From assembly GCA_032153715.1 (NCBI GenBank), contig JALDYR010000003.1, forward strand, positions 124,001 through 188,000: a stretch of 64,000 bases of DNA, given 5' to 3'. This DNA comes from SEAL01 sp032153715 (GTDB lineage: Bacteria > Patescibacteriota > Saccharimonadia > Saccharimonadales > Saccharimonadaceae). A program made the position numbers and the translations under genes. The notes below the pieces were generated by a model, which saw nothing but the letters and a program-made list of their open reading frames with translations, did no database searches and was not told the DNA's origin. This document shows, piece after piece, positions 16,774 to 25,784 of this stretch (its first letter is position 1; each line of letters begins with the position of its first letter).

Positions 16774-17064
16774 TTACATTCCGAGGTTGCCGAGACCGCC
16801 CATCAAAGGCTTCATCTTCTCAGCAGCGATTTCTTGTGCTTTTTGCATGCCGTCACGAATAGCAATTTCGATCCAGTGCTCAAGCTCTTCAATGTTTTCT
16901 AGGTCGACATATTCAGGGTCAATTTTGACACTCTGCACTTTTAGCTCGCCGTTAATCTGTACGACAACAGCGCCGTCGCCAGCTTCAACTTCAATGATCT
17001 GCTTTTTCAGATCTTTTTGTGCTTTACGCAAATCATTCAACATTTTCATTTGGTCAAACGCCAT
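16774..17064 (-). CDS. YbaB/EbfC family nucleoid-associated protein
   Basis: A 96-aa DNA-binding protein of the YbaB/EbfC family, which forms small dimers that coat DNA. It opens MAFDQMKMLNDLRKAQKDLK; the central VQINGELKVQSVKIDPE and the tail MGGLGNLGM are typical. The neighbouring recR is the classic partner (dnaX-ybaB-recR in many bacteria), although here two genes separate it from dnaX. The start follows GGAGGAG. Confidence 0.92.
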   Translation of the reverse strand: MAFDQMKMLNDLRKAQKDLKKQIIEVEAGDGAVVVQINGELKVQSVKIDPEYVDLENIEELEHWIEIAIRDGMQKAQEIAAEKMKPLMGGLGNLGM

Positions 17065-17110
17065 GTGGGATACTCCTCCGGTAAACTTAAACTACTACTA
17101 TTATACGATA

Positions 17111-18568
17111 TTATTTATAGATATAGAAGCGGTCAGCCTCTGTTGAGTGGCTAGTTAGGACAATGCGATTGATCTCGCGGTTCTGAACGAGAGTATGCGC
17201 AGCACGTGTTGCAGCAAGTTCACCGGTGGTTGTCGGGGATGTTAGGACGTTGACTGTACCCTCTTTTTTAAACATAAGAACGCCGCTATAGCGAGCGACG
17301 GCCGTGTAGAACGGCTGCTCATTCTTGCTGACGAGAATATTTGTCGTGTCTCCGCTGCGCACTTGGTGGTTGAATAATGTCAGGTCACGAGTGAAGCTTT
17401 TTGCTGTCTGAGGATCGTAGTGGTAGCCATAGACGTAGCGATCCACGCCAGAAATAACTAGTCCGCTCACAAGCACGACAAGCGGTACGAGACCGACAAT
17501 TCGCGCATATGGATTTCGTGGGAATAGTCCGTACCAGTAACGGAAGAGGTATGTTAGGCCACTTGCGAGCAGTAATAGGAACGGCACGAACGTGATGCTC
17601 GTATAGTCGGGGTTGATCAGGAGGATCGGTACAAGAAGGACGAGCCATGCTGTCAGCGTATAACTGCGAGCGGTATAGCGTGTCTTAAATAACTGCCAGC
17701 CGCCAAGTGCGATGAGTGCGATCGATCCGAGACCAAGGACTGGCGTCATAAGAGTGCCGCTCGCAGGCGCGATGAAATTAAGATATTGCTGCAGCAGTTG
17801 GGCGCCATTAGCAACGAAATTTGGTGGCCAATTAGCTGGAATGCCAAGTAATTGAAGGCCAAGAACAGGGTTTAGGTAGATGCCGTAAATAAGCGGCGCT
17901 GCAATAACAAGGGTAATAATACTAAAGCCGATTAGCTTTTTCGTCGACATGCGTCGCAGGACGTAACGAACGTGCGGGTGGAGCAACGCCGCACTAATGA
18001 TCGCTAGAAGGAGATAAATGCTAAGCGGCGTATAAAGGCTGAGCGCTGCAATGACAAAGAACGCAACTTTCCAGAATGTCTTGTGACGGGCGTCACTTGT
18101 GATCATTGTCGCTGCGAGGAGTAGCCAGACAGACCACAAGATGTATACGATACTCGGTGTACCGGTTTGGGCAACGAATAGGAACTGCCCTGTCGTAATC
18201 ATGATAATTGTTGAGAGCATGGCGACATTTGGACGGAACCAGCGGCGAAGCAGTAATAGCGCACCGAGGCTGGTGATGAACGCCAAGATCAGCGACGGCA
18301 GCTTGATGCTGAAATTACTAACGCCAAATGTCATTAGGATCACCTTTTGCATCAGGTAGTACGGCAAGTTAGGGATTGTGAGTGTCGAGAGGTCTTGCAG
18401 GTCAATTGAAGCGCTGCGAACGGTCGCGTTGAGTTCTTGTTGACTGAGGCCACCTGGAATGTATAACCCGGCAAAGACAAGGAGCGCAATTAATGCGATT
18501 GCGACCAGGCTATACCCGATCCAATAGCGCCAACGGTAGATGAAAAAATCAGTGACAAGTGTGCCCAT
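17111..18568 (-). CDS. Polytopic membrane glycosyltransferase-like protein (GT39/ArnT-like)
   Basis: A 485-aa membrane protein with about eleven hydrophobic spans and a soluble C-terminal domain from about residue 390. The layout, with an early acidic loop after the first span, resembles GT39/GT-C mannosyl- or arabinosyltransferases that use a polyprenyl-linked sugar. I cannot point to a conserved catalytic motif with certainty. It sits between dnaB and ybaB. A TGC-TATAAT box lies 12 nt before the ATG. Confidence 0.65.
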   Translation of the reverse strand: MGTLVTDFFIYRWRYWIGYSLVAIALIALLVFAGLYIPGGLSQQELNATVRSASIDLQDLSTLTIPNLPYYLMQKVILMTFGVSNFSIKLPSLILAFITSLGALLLLRRWFRPNVAMLSTIIMITTGQFLFVAQTGTPSIVYILWSVWLLLAATMITSDARHKTFWKVAFFVIAALSLYTPLSIYLLLAIISAALLHPHVRYVLRRMSTKKLIGFSIITLVIAAPLIYGIYLNPVLGLQLLGIPANWPPNFVANGAQLLQQYLNFIAPASGTLMTPVLGLGSIALIALGGWQLFKTRYTARSYTLTAWLVLLVPILLINPDYTSITFVPFLLLLASGLTYLFRYWYGLFPRNPYARIVGLVPLVVLVSGLVISGVDRYVYGYHYDPQTAKSFTRDLTLFNHQVRSGDTTNILVSKNEQPFYTAVARYSGVLMFKKEGTVNVLTSPTTTGELAATRAAHTLVQNREINRIVLTSHSTEADRFYIYK

Positions 18569-18592
18569 AAATCATATTCATTATAGCACGTG

Positions 18593-19939
18593 TTATTCGT
18601 GCTGTTTATCTAACGACATAAATCGCAGACGCTCTGGGTGGAAGTAAAGCTCTACCTTGCCGACCGGACCGTTACGGTGTTTCGCGATGATCAGGTCGGT
18701 GATGTTCTCGCGTTCAGTTTCTGGGTTGTAGTAGGCTTCGCGGTAGATAAACATAACGATGTCGGCATCCTGCTCGATCGATCCTGACTCGCGGAGGTCG
18801 GAAAGTTGCGGAACCTGCGGTGTACGTGATTCAACGGAACGAGAGAGCTGTGACAGCGCAATGACTGGCACGTTCATTTCACGCGCGATCAGCTTCAGGC
18901 CACGACTAATCTCACTCACCTCTTGCACGCGGTTGCCTTCGGTTTTACTACTTCCTTGCATCAGCTGCAAGTAGTCGACGATAATCAATCCAAGTGGCGC
19001 ATCATGAGAGGCGCGGCGGGCTTTGGTGCGCATTTCAAGGACGGATAGGCCTGGCTTGTCGTCAATAAAGATTGGCGCTTCGGCCATCTCACCCATTGCT
19101 TCTGACAGTTTGCTAAAGTCTTCGTCTGACAGATTACCAGTACGAATGTTCCACGCGTCAACGCCCGATGCATCAGCTAGCATACGGTCGACGAGCTGCT
19201 CCTTGCTCATCTCGAGGCTAAAAAAGAGCACCGACTGTTTGTTGGCAGTTGCCACGTTGTACGCAAGGTTGGTTACGAGCGTGGTCTTACCCATGGCTGG
19301 ACGAGCGGCAAGGATAATTAGGTCGGATCGCTGCAGGCCGGCGGTCATATTGTCGAGGTCACGGTAACCGGTGCGAACGCCGCGAATAGCACCTTTGTTG
19401 CGGTGCAATTCTTCCATACGGTCGAAACTTTCAGTCAGAATAGTTTCGATGCTCGTTAGGTCCTGTTTTAGTGACTGATCACTAACGCTAAAGAGTTCTT
19501 GCTCGGCCTTTCCGAGGAGCTCTTGGACGTCGTATTCTTCGTCAAAGCCAAGTTCAGAGATTTCTGCACTCGCTTTGATTAGGCGACGGCGGATAGCTTT
19601 TTGTGACACCATTTCAGCATACGCTTCGGCGTGGGCGGCTGTCGGCACGTAATTAGTTAGTTCAGTTAGGAATGCTGCGCCACCAACGGTATCAAGTTCG
19701 TCCTTCTTCTTTAGCTCTTCGGTGAGCGTCAAAAGGTCGACTGGTTTGTGTCGCTCGAATAGGCGGAGCATTGCTCCATAGATAGTTGCATGACGCTTGT
19801 CATAAAAGTCGCGTGGAGTGACATGTTCGGTGACGTCAGAAAGTACTTCTTCGTCAATTAAAACAGCGCCGATCAAACTCATCTCGGCGTCGAGGTTTTG
19901 TGGCGGGACTTTGCCAGCCTGTAATTCTTTTGCGCTCAT
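18593..19939 (-). CDS. dnaB: Replicative DNA helicase DnaB
   Basis: A 448-aa hexameric helicase that unwinds DNA at the replication fork. The N-terminal domain opens PPQNLDAEMSLIGAVL; the RecA-like domain has Walker A ARPAMGKTT, ILFFSLEMS-type motif (SVLFFSLEMSKEQL), Walker B IIVDYLQLM and the DnaB motifs LSQLSRSVE and LRESGSIEQDAD. No intein. It follows dnaX by 21 nt, so both are probably in one operon. Confidence 0.97.
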   Translation of the reverse strand: MSAKELQAGKVPPQNLDAEMSLIGAVLIDEEVLSDVTEHVTPRDFYDKRHATIYGAMLRLFERHKPVDLLTLTEELKKKDELDTVGGAAFLTELTNYVPTAAHAEAYAEMVSQKAIRRRLIKASAEISELGFDEEYDVQELLGKAEQELFSVSDQSLKQDLTSIETILTESFDRMEELHRNKGAIRGVRTGYRDLDNMTAGLQRSDLIILAARPAMGKTTLVTNLAYNVATANKQSVLFFSLEMSKEQLVDRMLADASGVDAWNIRTGNLSDEDFSKLSEAMGEMAEAPIFIDDKPGLSVLEMRTKARRASHDAPLGLIIVDYLQLMQGSSKTEGNRVQEVSEISRGLKLIAREMNVPVIALSQLSRSVESRTPQVPQLSDLRESGSIEQDADIVMFIYREAYYNPETERENITDLIIAKHRNGPVGKVELYFHPERLRFMSLDKQHE

Positions 19940-19960
19940 ATCACTCTCAGAACGTCACTA

Positions 19961-21424
19961 TTAACTGACGGTCACTTCTTCTCCTCCGCCCATAATAGCA
20001 GCAACTGCGGCAGCTTGGCTATCTTTTGGTGGTGGCGGTGTCGGAATTGTTTCGACAAGCATGTCACCGGCACCAGTTGCAATCAAGCACTGGGCTAGCA
20101 TTGGGCGGTATTTTGCCTCATCGAGCTTGGTCTTGTTGAACTTTCGTACGGTATAGAGTTTGAGGACGCCGTCTTCGACTTCGTAGCTGCATTTGCTCAG
20201 AACGCTATGAAGGGCGACGTGATTGACGCGAACGTATTCGATCAGCACATCCCAGTTTAGTTCGCCGACATAGCCCGCAGTTGGCATAACGACGTCGGTG
20301 GCGGCTTTTGGCGTAGCGGCTGGCTTGGGCATGGCGGCGGCAGGTTTTTTGGGGGCTGCAACTGCTGTCGTAGGTGCTGGTGTAGTCGTTGGCTTCGGCG
20401 CGATCGGCGCTTGCAGTGCCTCGACGGGGACGCTGATCGTCGGCATTGGAGCTGCCAGTGCAGCTGACTTTGGTTTCGGTGCAGCATATGAAACGAGCAC
20501 CGTTAGTAGCTTGAGGTGTGGCTGTGAAGACTTGGCGACATCGAGCAGTGCATCGAGCAGGCTGACAAGTTGTGGTGCTTCGGCAAGCTTACTACGTACG
20601 GTTTGAATAAGCTGTGATGCGAGAACGGTTGATTGAATACCGCTTTGTTCGAATTCATCAAGCAGTTGAATGATTGTCGTTGTGTCACGAGATTTGACGG
20701 CGGCAAGTAATTTGTCGACCGATTCGATTGGCGCAACGCCAAGTGTGTTTTCGACTAAATCAATCGTGACTCCGGTTTTTTCGTCGGCCAGGCTCGAGAG
20801 CTGATCAAGGAGACTGATGCTGTCACGGAAGCTGCCATCGCCGCGTGTTGCAATCAGATTAATTGAAGCGTCATCAATTTTGATGTTTTCTGCCTTGGCA
20901 ATTTGCTTTAGGTGGCTTGTTGCGTCGGCATGACTAATGGCGCGAAAGCTGTAGCGTTGGGTGCGACTGATGATCGTGGCTGGGAGCTTGTCAACATCAG
21001 TTGTCGCGAGGATAAAAACGACATGTTCTGGCGGCTCTTCAAGGGTCTTGAGGAGCGCGTTAAAGGCAGCCTTTGAAAGCATGTGCACCTCGTCAATGAT
21101 GTAGACTTTCTTGCTGGCGGACACCGGCGCAATCTGTACCTTTTCGCGCAGGTCGCGAACATCCTCGACACCATTGTTGCTAGCGGCATCAATTTCGATA
21201 ATGTCGAGATGGGTATTTTCTTCGTCGTATGGCAGCTTGTTAATTTCGTGCGCCAAGATACGGGCAATTGAGGTTTTACCAACGCCGCGTGGGCCGGTGA
21301 GCAAGTAGGCATGGGCAATCTTGCCTTGTTTGAGTGCAATGGTAAGAATGTCAGTCACATGTTTCTGACCAACAATTTCCGCAAGCGATTTGCTGCGGTA
21401 CTTTCGGTACAGTGCCTTACCCAT
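19961..21424 (-). CDS. dnaX: DNA polymerase III subunit gamma/tau lacking the zinc module
   Basis: A 487-aa clamp-loader ATPase. Walker A is GPRGVGKTS (44-52), Walker B YIIDEVHML, sensor 1 LATTD, and the SRC-like arginine-finger motif reads SRT. The usual four-Cys zinc module between Walker A and the DAAS strand is gone, replaced by KLPYDEENTHL. A Pro/Ala-rich linker (about 325-400) precedes a short C-terminal domain. No convincing programmed frameshift site. Ribosome site is weak (GGGGTT). Confidence 0.95.
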   Translation of the reverse strand: MGKALYRKYRSKSLAEIVGQKHVTDILTIALKQGKIAHAYLLTGPRGVGKTSIARILAHEINKLPYDEENTHLDIIEIDAASNNGVEDVRDLREKVQIAPVSASKKVYIIDEVHMLSKAAFNALLKTLEEPPEHVVFILATTDVDKLPATIISRTQRYSFRAISHADATSHLKQIAKAENIKIDDASINLIATRGDGSFRDSISLLDQLSSLADEKTGVTIDLVENTLGVAPIESVDKLLAAVKSRDTTTIIQLLDEFEQSGIQSTVLASQLIQTVRSKLAEAPQLVSLLDALLDVAKSSQPHLKLLTVLVSYAAPKPKSAALAAPMPTISVPVEALQAPIAPKPTTTPAPTTAVAAPKKPAAAMPKPAATPKAATDVVMPTAGYVGELNWDVLIEYVRVNHVALHSVLSKCSYEVEDGVLKLYTVRKFNKTKLDEAKYRPMLAQCLIATGAGDMLVETIPTPPPPKDSQAAAVAAIMGGGEEVTVS

Positions 21425-21572
21425 TCATAACCCCAATTCTTTAATTTCTGTTTCTATTGTACGCGCTGGTGCACTGTTTTGATGTTGTGTTTTATATAAG
21501 TTCTATGGAATATGACAAGCGAATGAATTAGCAGCCTGCCATATCCCATAAAGATGGTGAGATGGTAGCCTC

Positions 21573-21971
21573 CTAGCTGGCGCGAGCAATAAGCGTGGAG
21601 TCGAGCGGATTGAGCCAATGATCGTCAACGATTCCATAGCTGTTAAGCTGTGTACCGTTTCCGAGGACGCTCTGCAGGACTATCGCAGTGGTGCTATGGA
21701 TCGCTGAGTTCGAAATGTGCGCTCCATTTTTATAATGAAGCGTCACTCTGAGTGCGGCCATGTCATTATGGGTCCAGTAAGCAACCGCTTCAATCTGCGC
21801 GGATACGTACCTACCCGCGGGAGAGTCGTTGCATGCAAAGTACTCCATTTCTTGTAGCTTCGCGGCGAATCGTTCCCGTATATCCGGTGTCTCGTCGAAG
21901 AGATCGCAGTTAACGATAAACATTCGTCTCGCGAGGATGGGTCGAGTCACGTAGAAAACGGCTGTTTTCAT
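21573..21971 (-). CDS. Hypothetical protein, 132 aa
   Basis: Opens MKTAVFYVTRPILARRMFIV and has a β-strand-rich C-terminal half (AALRVTLHYKNGAHISN). No signal peptide or known motif. GGAAG lies about 12 nt upstream. It stands between thymidine kinase and dnaX, with promoter-sized gaps on both sides, so it is probably transcribed alone. No family recognised. Confidence 0.55.
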   Translation of the reverse strand: MKTAVFYVTRPILARRMFIVNCDLFDETPDIRERFAAKLQEMEYFACNDSPAGRYVSAQIEAVAYWTHNDMAALRVTLHYKNGAHISNSAIHSTTAIVLQSVLGNGTQLNSYGIVDDHWLNPLDSTLIARAS

Positions 21972-22103
21972 CTTTCATCACTTCCACTCGCTTGTCGTAG
22001 GTGTTCGTGCGCACAACAATGGGCGCAAAACACTATACATCGTACCATAAACGCTAGATGTGCCGCTATATTCTGGCAAATATTACTACATGTAGGGTTT
22101 AGT

Positions 22104-22697
22104 CTACGCTGCGTGTTTCTCTTTCATGAAGCATGATCCGCATATCGAAGTGTATTCTATTGCTCGCCCATCATCAATAACGACTTGATCGCCTTCGAAT
22201 GTAAAGACGCCGTCAATCATGCGACAATTAAACTCGGCTTGGCTGCCGCAGCGGCACATTGTCGGGAGCTTTTCGATATTGTCAGCTAACTCGAGCAGTC
22301 GCTTGCTTCCTGGAAAGGCTAGCGAACGAAAATCAGCCCGTAGGCCATACGCAATGACAGATGTTTCGTCAATTTTTGCAATTTCAAACAGCTGGTCTAT
22401 TTGCTCTGGCGACAGGAACTGGCTTTCGTCAACGAGGACGCAATCAAATTTCGTAATGCCTTGTTTTGCGGCGAGCAGTTTTAGTGAGCCGCGCAAATTG
22501 TCATTTGGTTTCGCGAGGATATTCACTTCCCATGAGCCGCCGGCGCGGGCGGTAATTTTTTCGCCACCTTTTGTGTCGATGCTCGGCTTTATGGTTGCGA
22601 CCTTCAGGCCTTGTTCGGTGTAGTTGTACGCAGTTTTGATGAGCGTATCACTTTTACCGCTGTTCATCGCGCCGTATTTGAAATGCAAATGCGCCAT
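22104..22697 (-). CDS. tdk: Thymidine kinase (type II)
   Basis: A 197-aa salvage enzyme that phosphorylates thymidine to dTMP. It has the P-loop GAMNSGKS (9-16), the DESQF Walker B-like motif, a YGLRADF lasso region and two CxC/CxxC pairs (CRCG and CGSC) forming the structural zinc site. It complements the de novo thyA/tmk genes at 26.6-29.4 kb, so this organism can both make and salvage dTMP. Ribosome site GAGGGAAG. Confidence 0.95.
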   Translation of the reverse strand: MAHLHFKYGAMNSGKSDTLIKTAYNYTEQGLKVATIKPSIDTKGGEKITARAGGSWEVNILAKPNDNLRGSLKLLAAKQGITKFDCVLVDESQFLSPEQIDQLFEIAKIDETSVIAYGLRADFRSLAFPGSKRLLELADNIEKLPTMCRCGSQAEFNCRMIDGVFTFEGDQVVIDDGRAIEYTSICGSCFMKEKHAA

Positions 22698-22720
22698 TCT
22701 TCCCTCTCTTCTTTTGCATT

Positions 22721-22755
22721 AGTATAGCAAAATCACACCTGTACGGTGTGATTTT
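22721..22755 (-). terminator. Terminator fused to the tdk promoter
   Basis: AAAATCACACC / GGTGTGATTTT (22729-22755) ends the 22778-23293 transcript. The T-run leads straight into TGC-TATACT (TATACT at 22726-22721 on the minus strand), the likely tdk -10. Confidence 0.75.
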
Positions 22756-22777
22756 AGATGCTTTTTTGTCAAAGTGA

Positions 22778-23293
22778 CTAAAGTGAGGCTTCGACAGCTG
22801 CCCAAGTTGCGTCTGGGTTGTCTTCTGGAACGATGATAGTAACCTGGTCACCTTCCTTGATGCGGAAGTACGTTACGCTTGCAAGCAGGATACGGTATTC
22901 GCGGCCGTTTGCTTCAACGTAGTATGCACCATCGTGCTGGACGAGTGTACCGATGATTTGACGACGTTCGATTGGACCGATTTGCTTGTAGATAAAGCTG
23001 CCGTCGTCGGCGATTGTTAGCTTTAGGATGTCGCCTTCAACCAACTTTGATTTACTGGCGTAGTTAGCTGGAACTGGGTAGTTCTTGCCATCAGGACCAA
23101 TCATAACCTGGCCGTCAAAGACACCTTCGATAATCTTACCGCTCACATCTTCTTGGCTGCTTCGTGGTGTGACGACAGTTCCGTCATCGCCGATAATGCT
23201 AATTAACAGCTCTTTGGCTGCTGCTAGATTCGTTTCCGCTTCTTGAATGAGTGATGTCAGTCGTTTTACTTGTTTTTCTGGTAATTCAGACAT
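22778..23293 (-). CDS. Hypothetical conserved CPR-type protein, 171 aa
   Basis: Opens MSELPEKQVKRLTSLIQEAE, a coiled-coil helix of about 40 residues, then two β-rich segments (FDGQVMIGPDGKNYPVPANY and IIGTLVQHDGAYYVEANG) that resemble OB- or SH3-like barrels. I recall similar proteins in other Patescibacteria but no assigned function. A TTG 9 nt upstream is an alternative start; ATG is preferred though the AAGGA site is 12 nt away. Confidence 0.7.
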   Translation of the reverse strand: MSELPEKQVKRLTSLIQEAETNLAAAKELLISIIGDDGTVVTPRSSQEDVSGKIIEGVFDGQVMIGPDGKNYPVPANYASKSKLVEGDILKLTIADDGSFIYKQIGPIERRQIIGTLVQHDGAYYVEANGREYRILLASVTYFRIKEGDQVTIIVPEDNPDATWAAVEASL

Positions 23294-23399
23294 GTCTCGC
23301 AAATTTCCTTGTCTGTTTTTTGTAGTAGTATTACCTCTATATATACCAGTCTGGTGTGGTTATGTCAACAGGAGGCACAAGACTGAGGTTGTCGGTGGC

Positions 23400-23912
23400 T
23401 TAATCAGTCCAGGTGCGCCATCCGGTGGCTGTAGCGTAGCCTGCGCCGTTGCCAACCGAGCCAGCAAGAACTGTCGTACACATTGTTACCGCTCCCCAGG
23501 CTGTTCCTCCGGTGTACTCTTTGACGCCACTTGTCGCCGAAGATACGTACAGCTTTTTACCAGATTTACTAATAGCAAGTATGGCGTAGTCGCTGCCGGG
23601 CGTTGCCGAGTTGGTGCAGTTTAGTAAGTTATAGTCGACGGTTGGTGAAATTGCATAGGCGCCTTTACTAATCTTGGCTTCGATTGAATCGTCATGGAGT
23701 GTTGCGCCGAATGGATAGACACCTGTAGCGCTGTATGTTTTTGATATGTCATATTTGTCCGCAAGCATCGCAAGGTCTGTTTTGACGGCGGCGTCATAGC
23801 CACGGTTCTGAACGCCGTTATACGCGACAATAGTAATAGCGGCAAGAATACCAATGATAACAATTGTGACAATCAGTTCAATGATCGTAAAGCCGCTTAT
23901 GTTTTTGTTCAT
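23400..23912 (-). CDS. Type IV pilin-like protein 1
   Basis: A 170-aa prepilin. The leader MNKNISG is followed by FTIIELIVTIVIIGILAAI, the classic prepilin peptidase site (G|F with Glu at +5) and hydrophobic assembly helix. The globular head has four Cys residues and ends WRTWTD. It should be processed by a prepilin peptidase and assembled into a type IV pilus or pseudopilus; no assembly gene is in the window. TACAAT ends 7 nt before the ATG, so the mRNA is probably leaderless. Confidence 0.9.
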   Translation of the reverse strand: MNKNISGFTIIELIVTIVIIGILAAITIVAYNGVQNRGYDAAVKTDLAMLADKYDISKTYSATGVYPFGATLHDDSIEAKISKGAYAISPTVDYNLLNCTNSATPGSDYAILAISKSGKKLYVSSATSGVKEYTGGTAWGAVTMCTTVLAGSVGNGAGYATATGWRTWTD

Positions 23913-23954
23913 TAGCTACATTGTATGCGCGCACGTCGATCTACACAAGTGATT

Positions 23955-24473
23955 TTATTCTGTCCAGCTATCCCATTTGTCGTCGGGGTTTGATGTGTTG
24001 TATCCCGAGAAGGCATTACTCGCACTGCCTGGCAGAATATTGGCGCAGCGACCCGGGTAGTTTGACGCGTTCCAGTTGTCACTACCTGTATACTCGCCCG
24101 ACTCGGTGTCTGTCGTGTAGAATTTTTTGCCGCTCTTTGTATAGACAAGCAGCACATAGTGCTCCCCTCCGTCGCTCGTGCAATATAATAAATTCGCACC
24201 GACCGTTGGTGCAGTCGCGTAGGCATTCTTGTCGACTGCGAACTCTAACTGGTCAAGTTCTGCAACGGTTGTCGGGTAAAGACGACTGGGATTGGTGGCC
24301 TTATAGATATCAATTTTGTCGGCAAATGTCTTCATGTCATTTTGTACATTTGTCTTGAGCGCACGCTCCCTAATTCCGCTATATGCGACAACGGTCAGCG
24401 CTGCTAGTACGCCAATGACGACAATTGTAATTAACAGCTCAACGATCGTGAAGCCTCTTATGCTTTTCCTCAT
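23955..24473 (-). CDS. Type IV pilin-like protein 2
   Basis: A 172-aa prepilin, tandem paralogue of its neighbour. Leader MRKSIRG, then FTIVELLITIVVIGVLAAL. The head shares AYA(T/I)(A/S)PTV, LL.CT and KSGKK motifs with pilin 1 and also ends in a W-x2-W motif (WDSWTE versus WRTWTD). Both promoters have TACAAT-GTAG spaced 7 nt from ATG. Two related pilins may be major and minor subunits of one fibre. Confidence 0.9.
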   Translation of the reverse strand: MRKSIRGFTIVELLITIVVIGVLAALTVVAYSGIRERALKTNVQNDMKTFADKIDIYKATNPSRLYPTTVAELDQLEFAVDKNAYATAPTVGANLLYCTSDGGEHYVLLVYTKSGKKFYTTDTESGEYTGSDNWNASNYPGRCANILPGSASNAFSGYNTSNPDDKWDSWTE

Positions 24474-24579
24474 TTCCTACATTGTACGGTGTAGTATTCA
24501 TCGGCACAAGCAATCCCAAGGTGAATTTGTTTTTCCACATGATTTATAGGGGTCAGTGCTAAAACGTTGTATATTTTGC

Positions 24580-24607
24580 TAAAACAAAAACCACCCCGGA
24601 GGGTGGC
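24580..24607 (-). terminator. Terminator of the rplJ-rplL transcript
   Basis: On the minus strand GCCACCC-TCC-GGGGTGG is followed by TTTTTGTTTT. It lies about 60 nt after the rplL stop. Confidence 0.8.
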
Positions 24608-24666
24608 AATTGTCTGCATTGATTGACTAGGTCGAATAATGTTTGATCGATCGCTAAGCGAACGAA

Positions 24667-25044
24667 TTAGCCAAGTTCAACAGTTGCGCCTGCTTCTTCG
24701 AGGCTCTTCTTTGCAGCTTCAGCGTCGTCTTTAGACACCTTTTCTTTAACTGGTGCTGGAGCACCGTCAACGATAGCTTTAGCTTCACCAAGTCCAAGAC
24801 CAGTGATTTCCTTAACAGCCTTGATGACTGCAACTTTCTGAGCACCTGCGTCCTTTAGGGTAACAGTGAATTCAGTCTTTTCGTCAGCAGCTGCGCCAGC
24901 GTCGGCAGCAGCAGGACCAGCAACAGCGACTGCAGCAGCTGCAGGCTCGATGCCGTATTCATCCTTAAGGATAGTTTTAAGGTCGTTGACCTCAAGTACA
25001 GTAAGCTTAGTTAGCTCTTCTGCGAGTTTTTTAATATCAGCCAT
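24667..25044 (-). CDS. rplL: 50S ribosomal protein L7/L12
   Basis: A 125-aa stalk protein that recruits translation GTPases. The N-terminal dimerisation helix has LAEELTKLTVLEVNDL; an Ala-rich hinge follows at about 36-52; the C-terminal domain has KTEFTVTLKDAG, KIAVIKAVKEITGLGL-like sequence (KVAVIKAVKEITGL) and EAKAIVDGAP. Normal length. AAAGGAG 6 nt upstream. Directly after rplJ with 23 nt between, as in most bacteria. Confidence 0.98.
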   Translation of the reverse strand: MADIKKLAEELTKLTVLEVNDLKTILKDEYGIEPAAAAVAVAGPAAADAGAAADEKTEFTVTLKDAGAQKVAVIKAVKEITGLGLGEAKAIVDGAPAPVKEKVSKDDAEAAKKSLEEAGATVELG

Positions 25045-25067
25045 AGTAGACTCCTTTATTATTCTAA

Positions 25068-25592
25068 TTAACTTGTAGCTTTGGCTTCAACACCGTCAAG
25101 CAGTGCGTGAAGGTTGCCAGATAATGCGTTGGTAATGTCGTGAACAGGTGAAAGCAATTGTGCAACCACTTCGCCGATGAGTTGGTTCTTGCTAGGTAGA
25201 CCAGCAAGTGCCGTAACTTCAGCAGCACTAAGTAGCGCGCCTTCGCCAGAAAATGCACCAGCAAATTGAAGTGCTGGATGTGTCTTTGCGAAAGTATGCA
25301 GTACCTGAGCAGGAGCTACTTCGTCGTCAGCGCTAACTGCGTAAAGTAGCTGTCCGTTCAAAGCTGATGTATCAATGCCTTTGTAAGTGTCGTTTGCTTC
25401 AAGGGCTACACGGACCAAACGGTTTTTAACAACCTTGATCGTTACGCCAGCTTCACGAGCTGCGCGGCGTAGTTCTTGAACTTCACGAACACTAAGACCT
25501 TGGTACTGTGCGAACACAGTCATCTTTGAATCTTGCAAAAGTTCACTTATCTCAGCAACCAAAGCGTTCTTTTTATCGCGTGAAATTGCCAT
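25068..25592 (-). CDS. rplJ: 50S ribosomal protein L10
   Basis: A 174-aa stalk-base protein that holds L7/L12 dimers. It opens MAISRDKKNALVAEISELLQ; FAQYQGLSVREVQELRR and KVVKNRLVRVAL are diagnostic. AAAGGAG sets the start. It is expected to bind its own leader, which is visible just upstream together with an attenuator hairpin, so rplJ-rplL is probably autoregulated. Confidence 0.97.
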   Translation of the reverse strand: MAISRDKKNALVAEISELLQDSKMTVFAQYQGLSVREVQELRRAAREAGVTIKVVKNRLVRVALEANDTYKGIDTSALNGQLLYAVSADDEVAPAQVLHTFAKTHPALQFAGAFSGEGALLSAAEVTALAGLPSKNQLIGEVVAQLLSPVHDITNALSGNLHALLDGVEAKATS

Positions 25593-25778
25593 AAAATTCT
25601 CCTTTGATTGTTTTAATTATTCGACCAAATTGTCAATGTACTGGTAATGAGAGTTTTAGAAAACAAAAAAGTCTCTGATTCTCGCACTACCAAAGACTTA
25701 CTTGAAAATGTTTGTTGCATCCTCGGTAGCGGATTAAGCGTCGGTTTCCCTTCACGGCTACTGTCTCTGGTAATGTCT
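25593..25778 (-). ncRNA. Ribosomal protein L10 leader with attenuator
   Basis: The minus-strand leader contains the conserved core CTACCGAGGATG (about 25719-25730 on the plus coordinates) typical of L10/L12 autoregulatory leaders. Downstream, AGTCTTTG and CAGAGACT (25698-25691 and 25677-25670) form an 8-bp stem followed by TTTTTT, a rho-independent attenuator before rplJ. In the family, L10 binding shifts folding to limit expression; the mechanism here is inferred. Confidence 0.8.
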
Positions 25779-25784
25779 TCAAGA

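Noticed and set aside
20345..20355. A6 run in the dnaX linker as a frameshift or slippage site
   Set aside because: The run is short, the zero-frame codons are AAA AAA CCT and do not form a standard slippery heptamer, and no stimulatory structure is evident.
20298..20606. Plus-strand Ala/Gly-rich frame opposite dnaX
   Set aside because: Mirror of the Pro/Ala-rich linker of dnaX, with no start signals.
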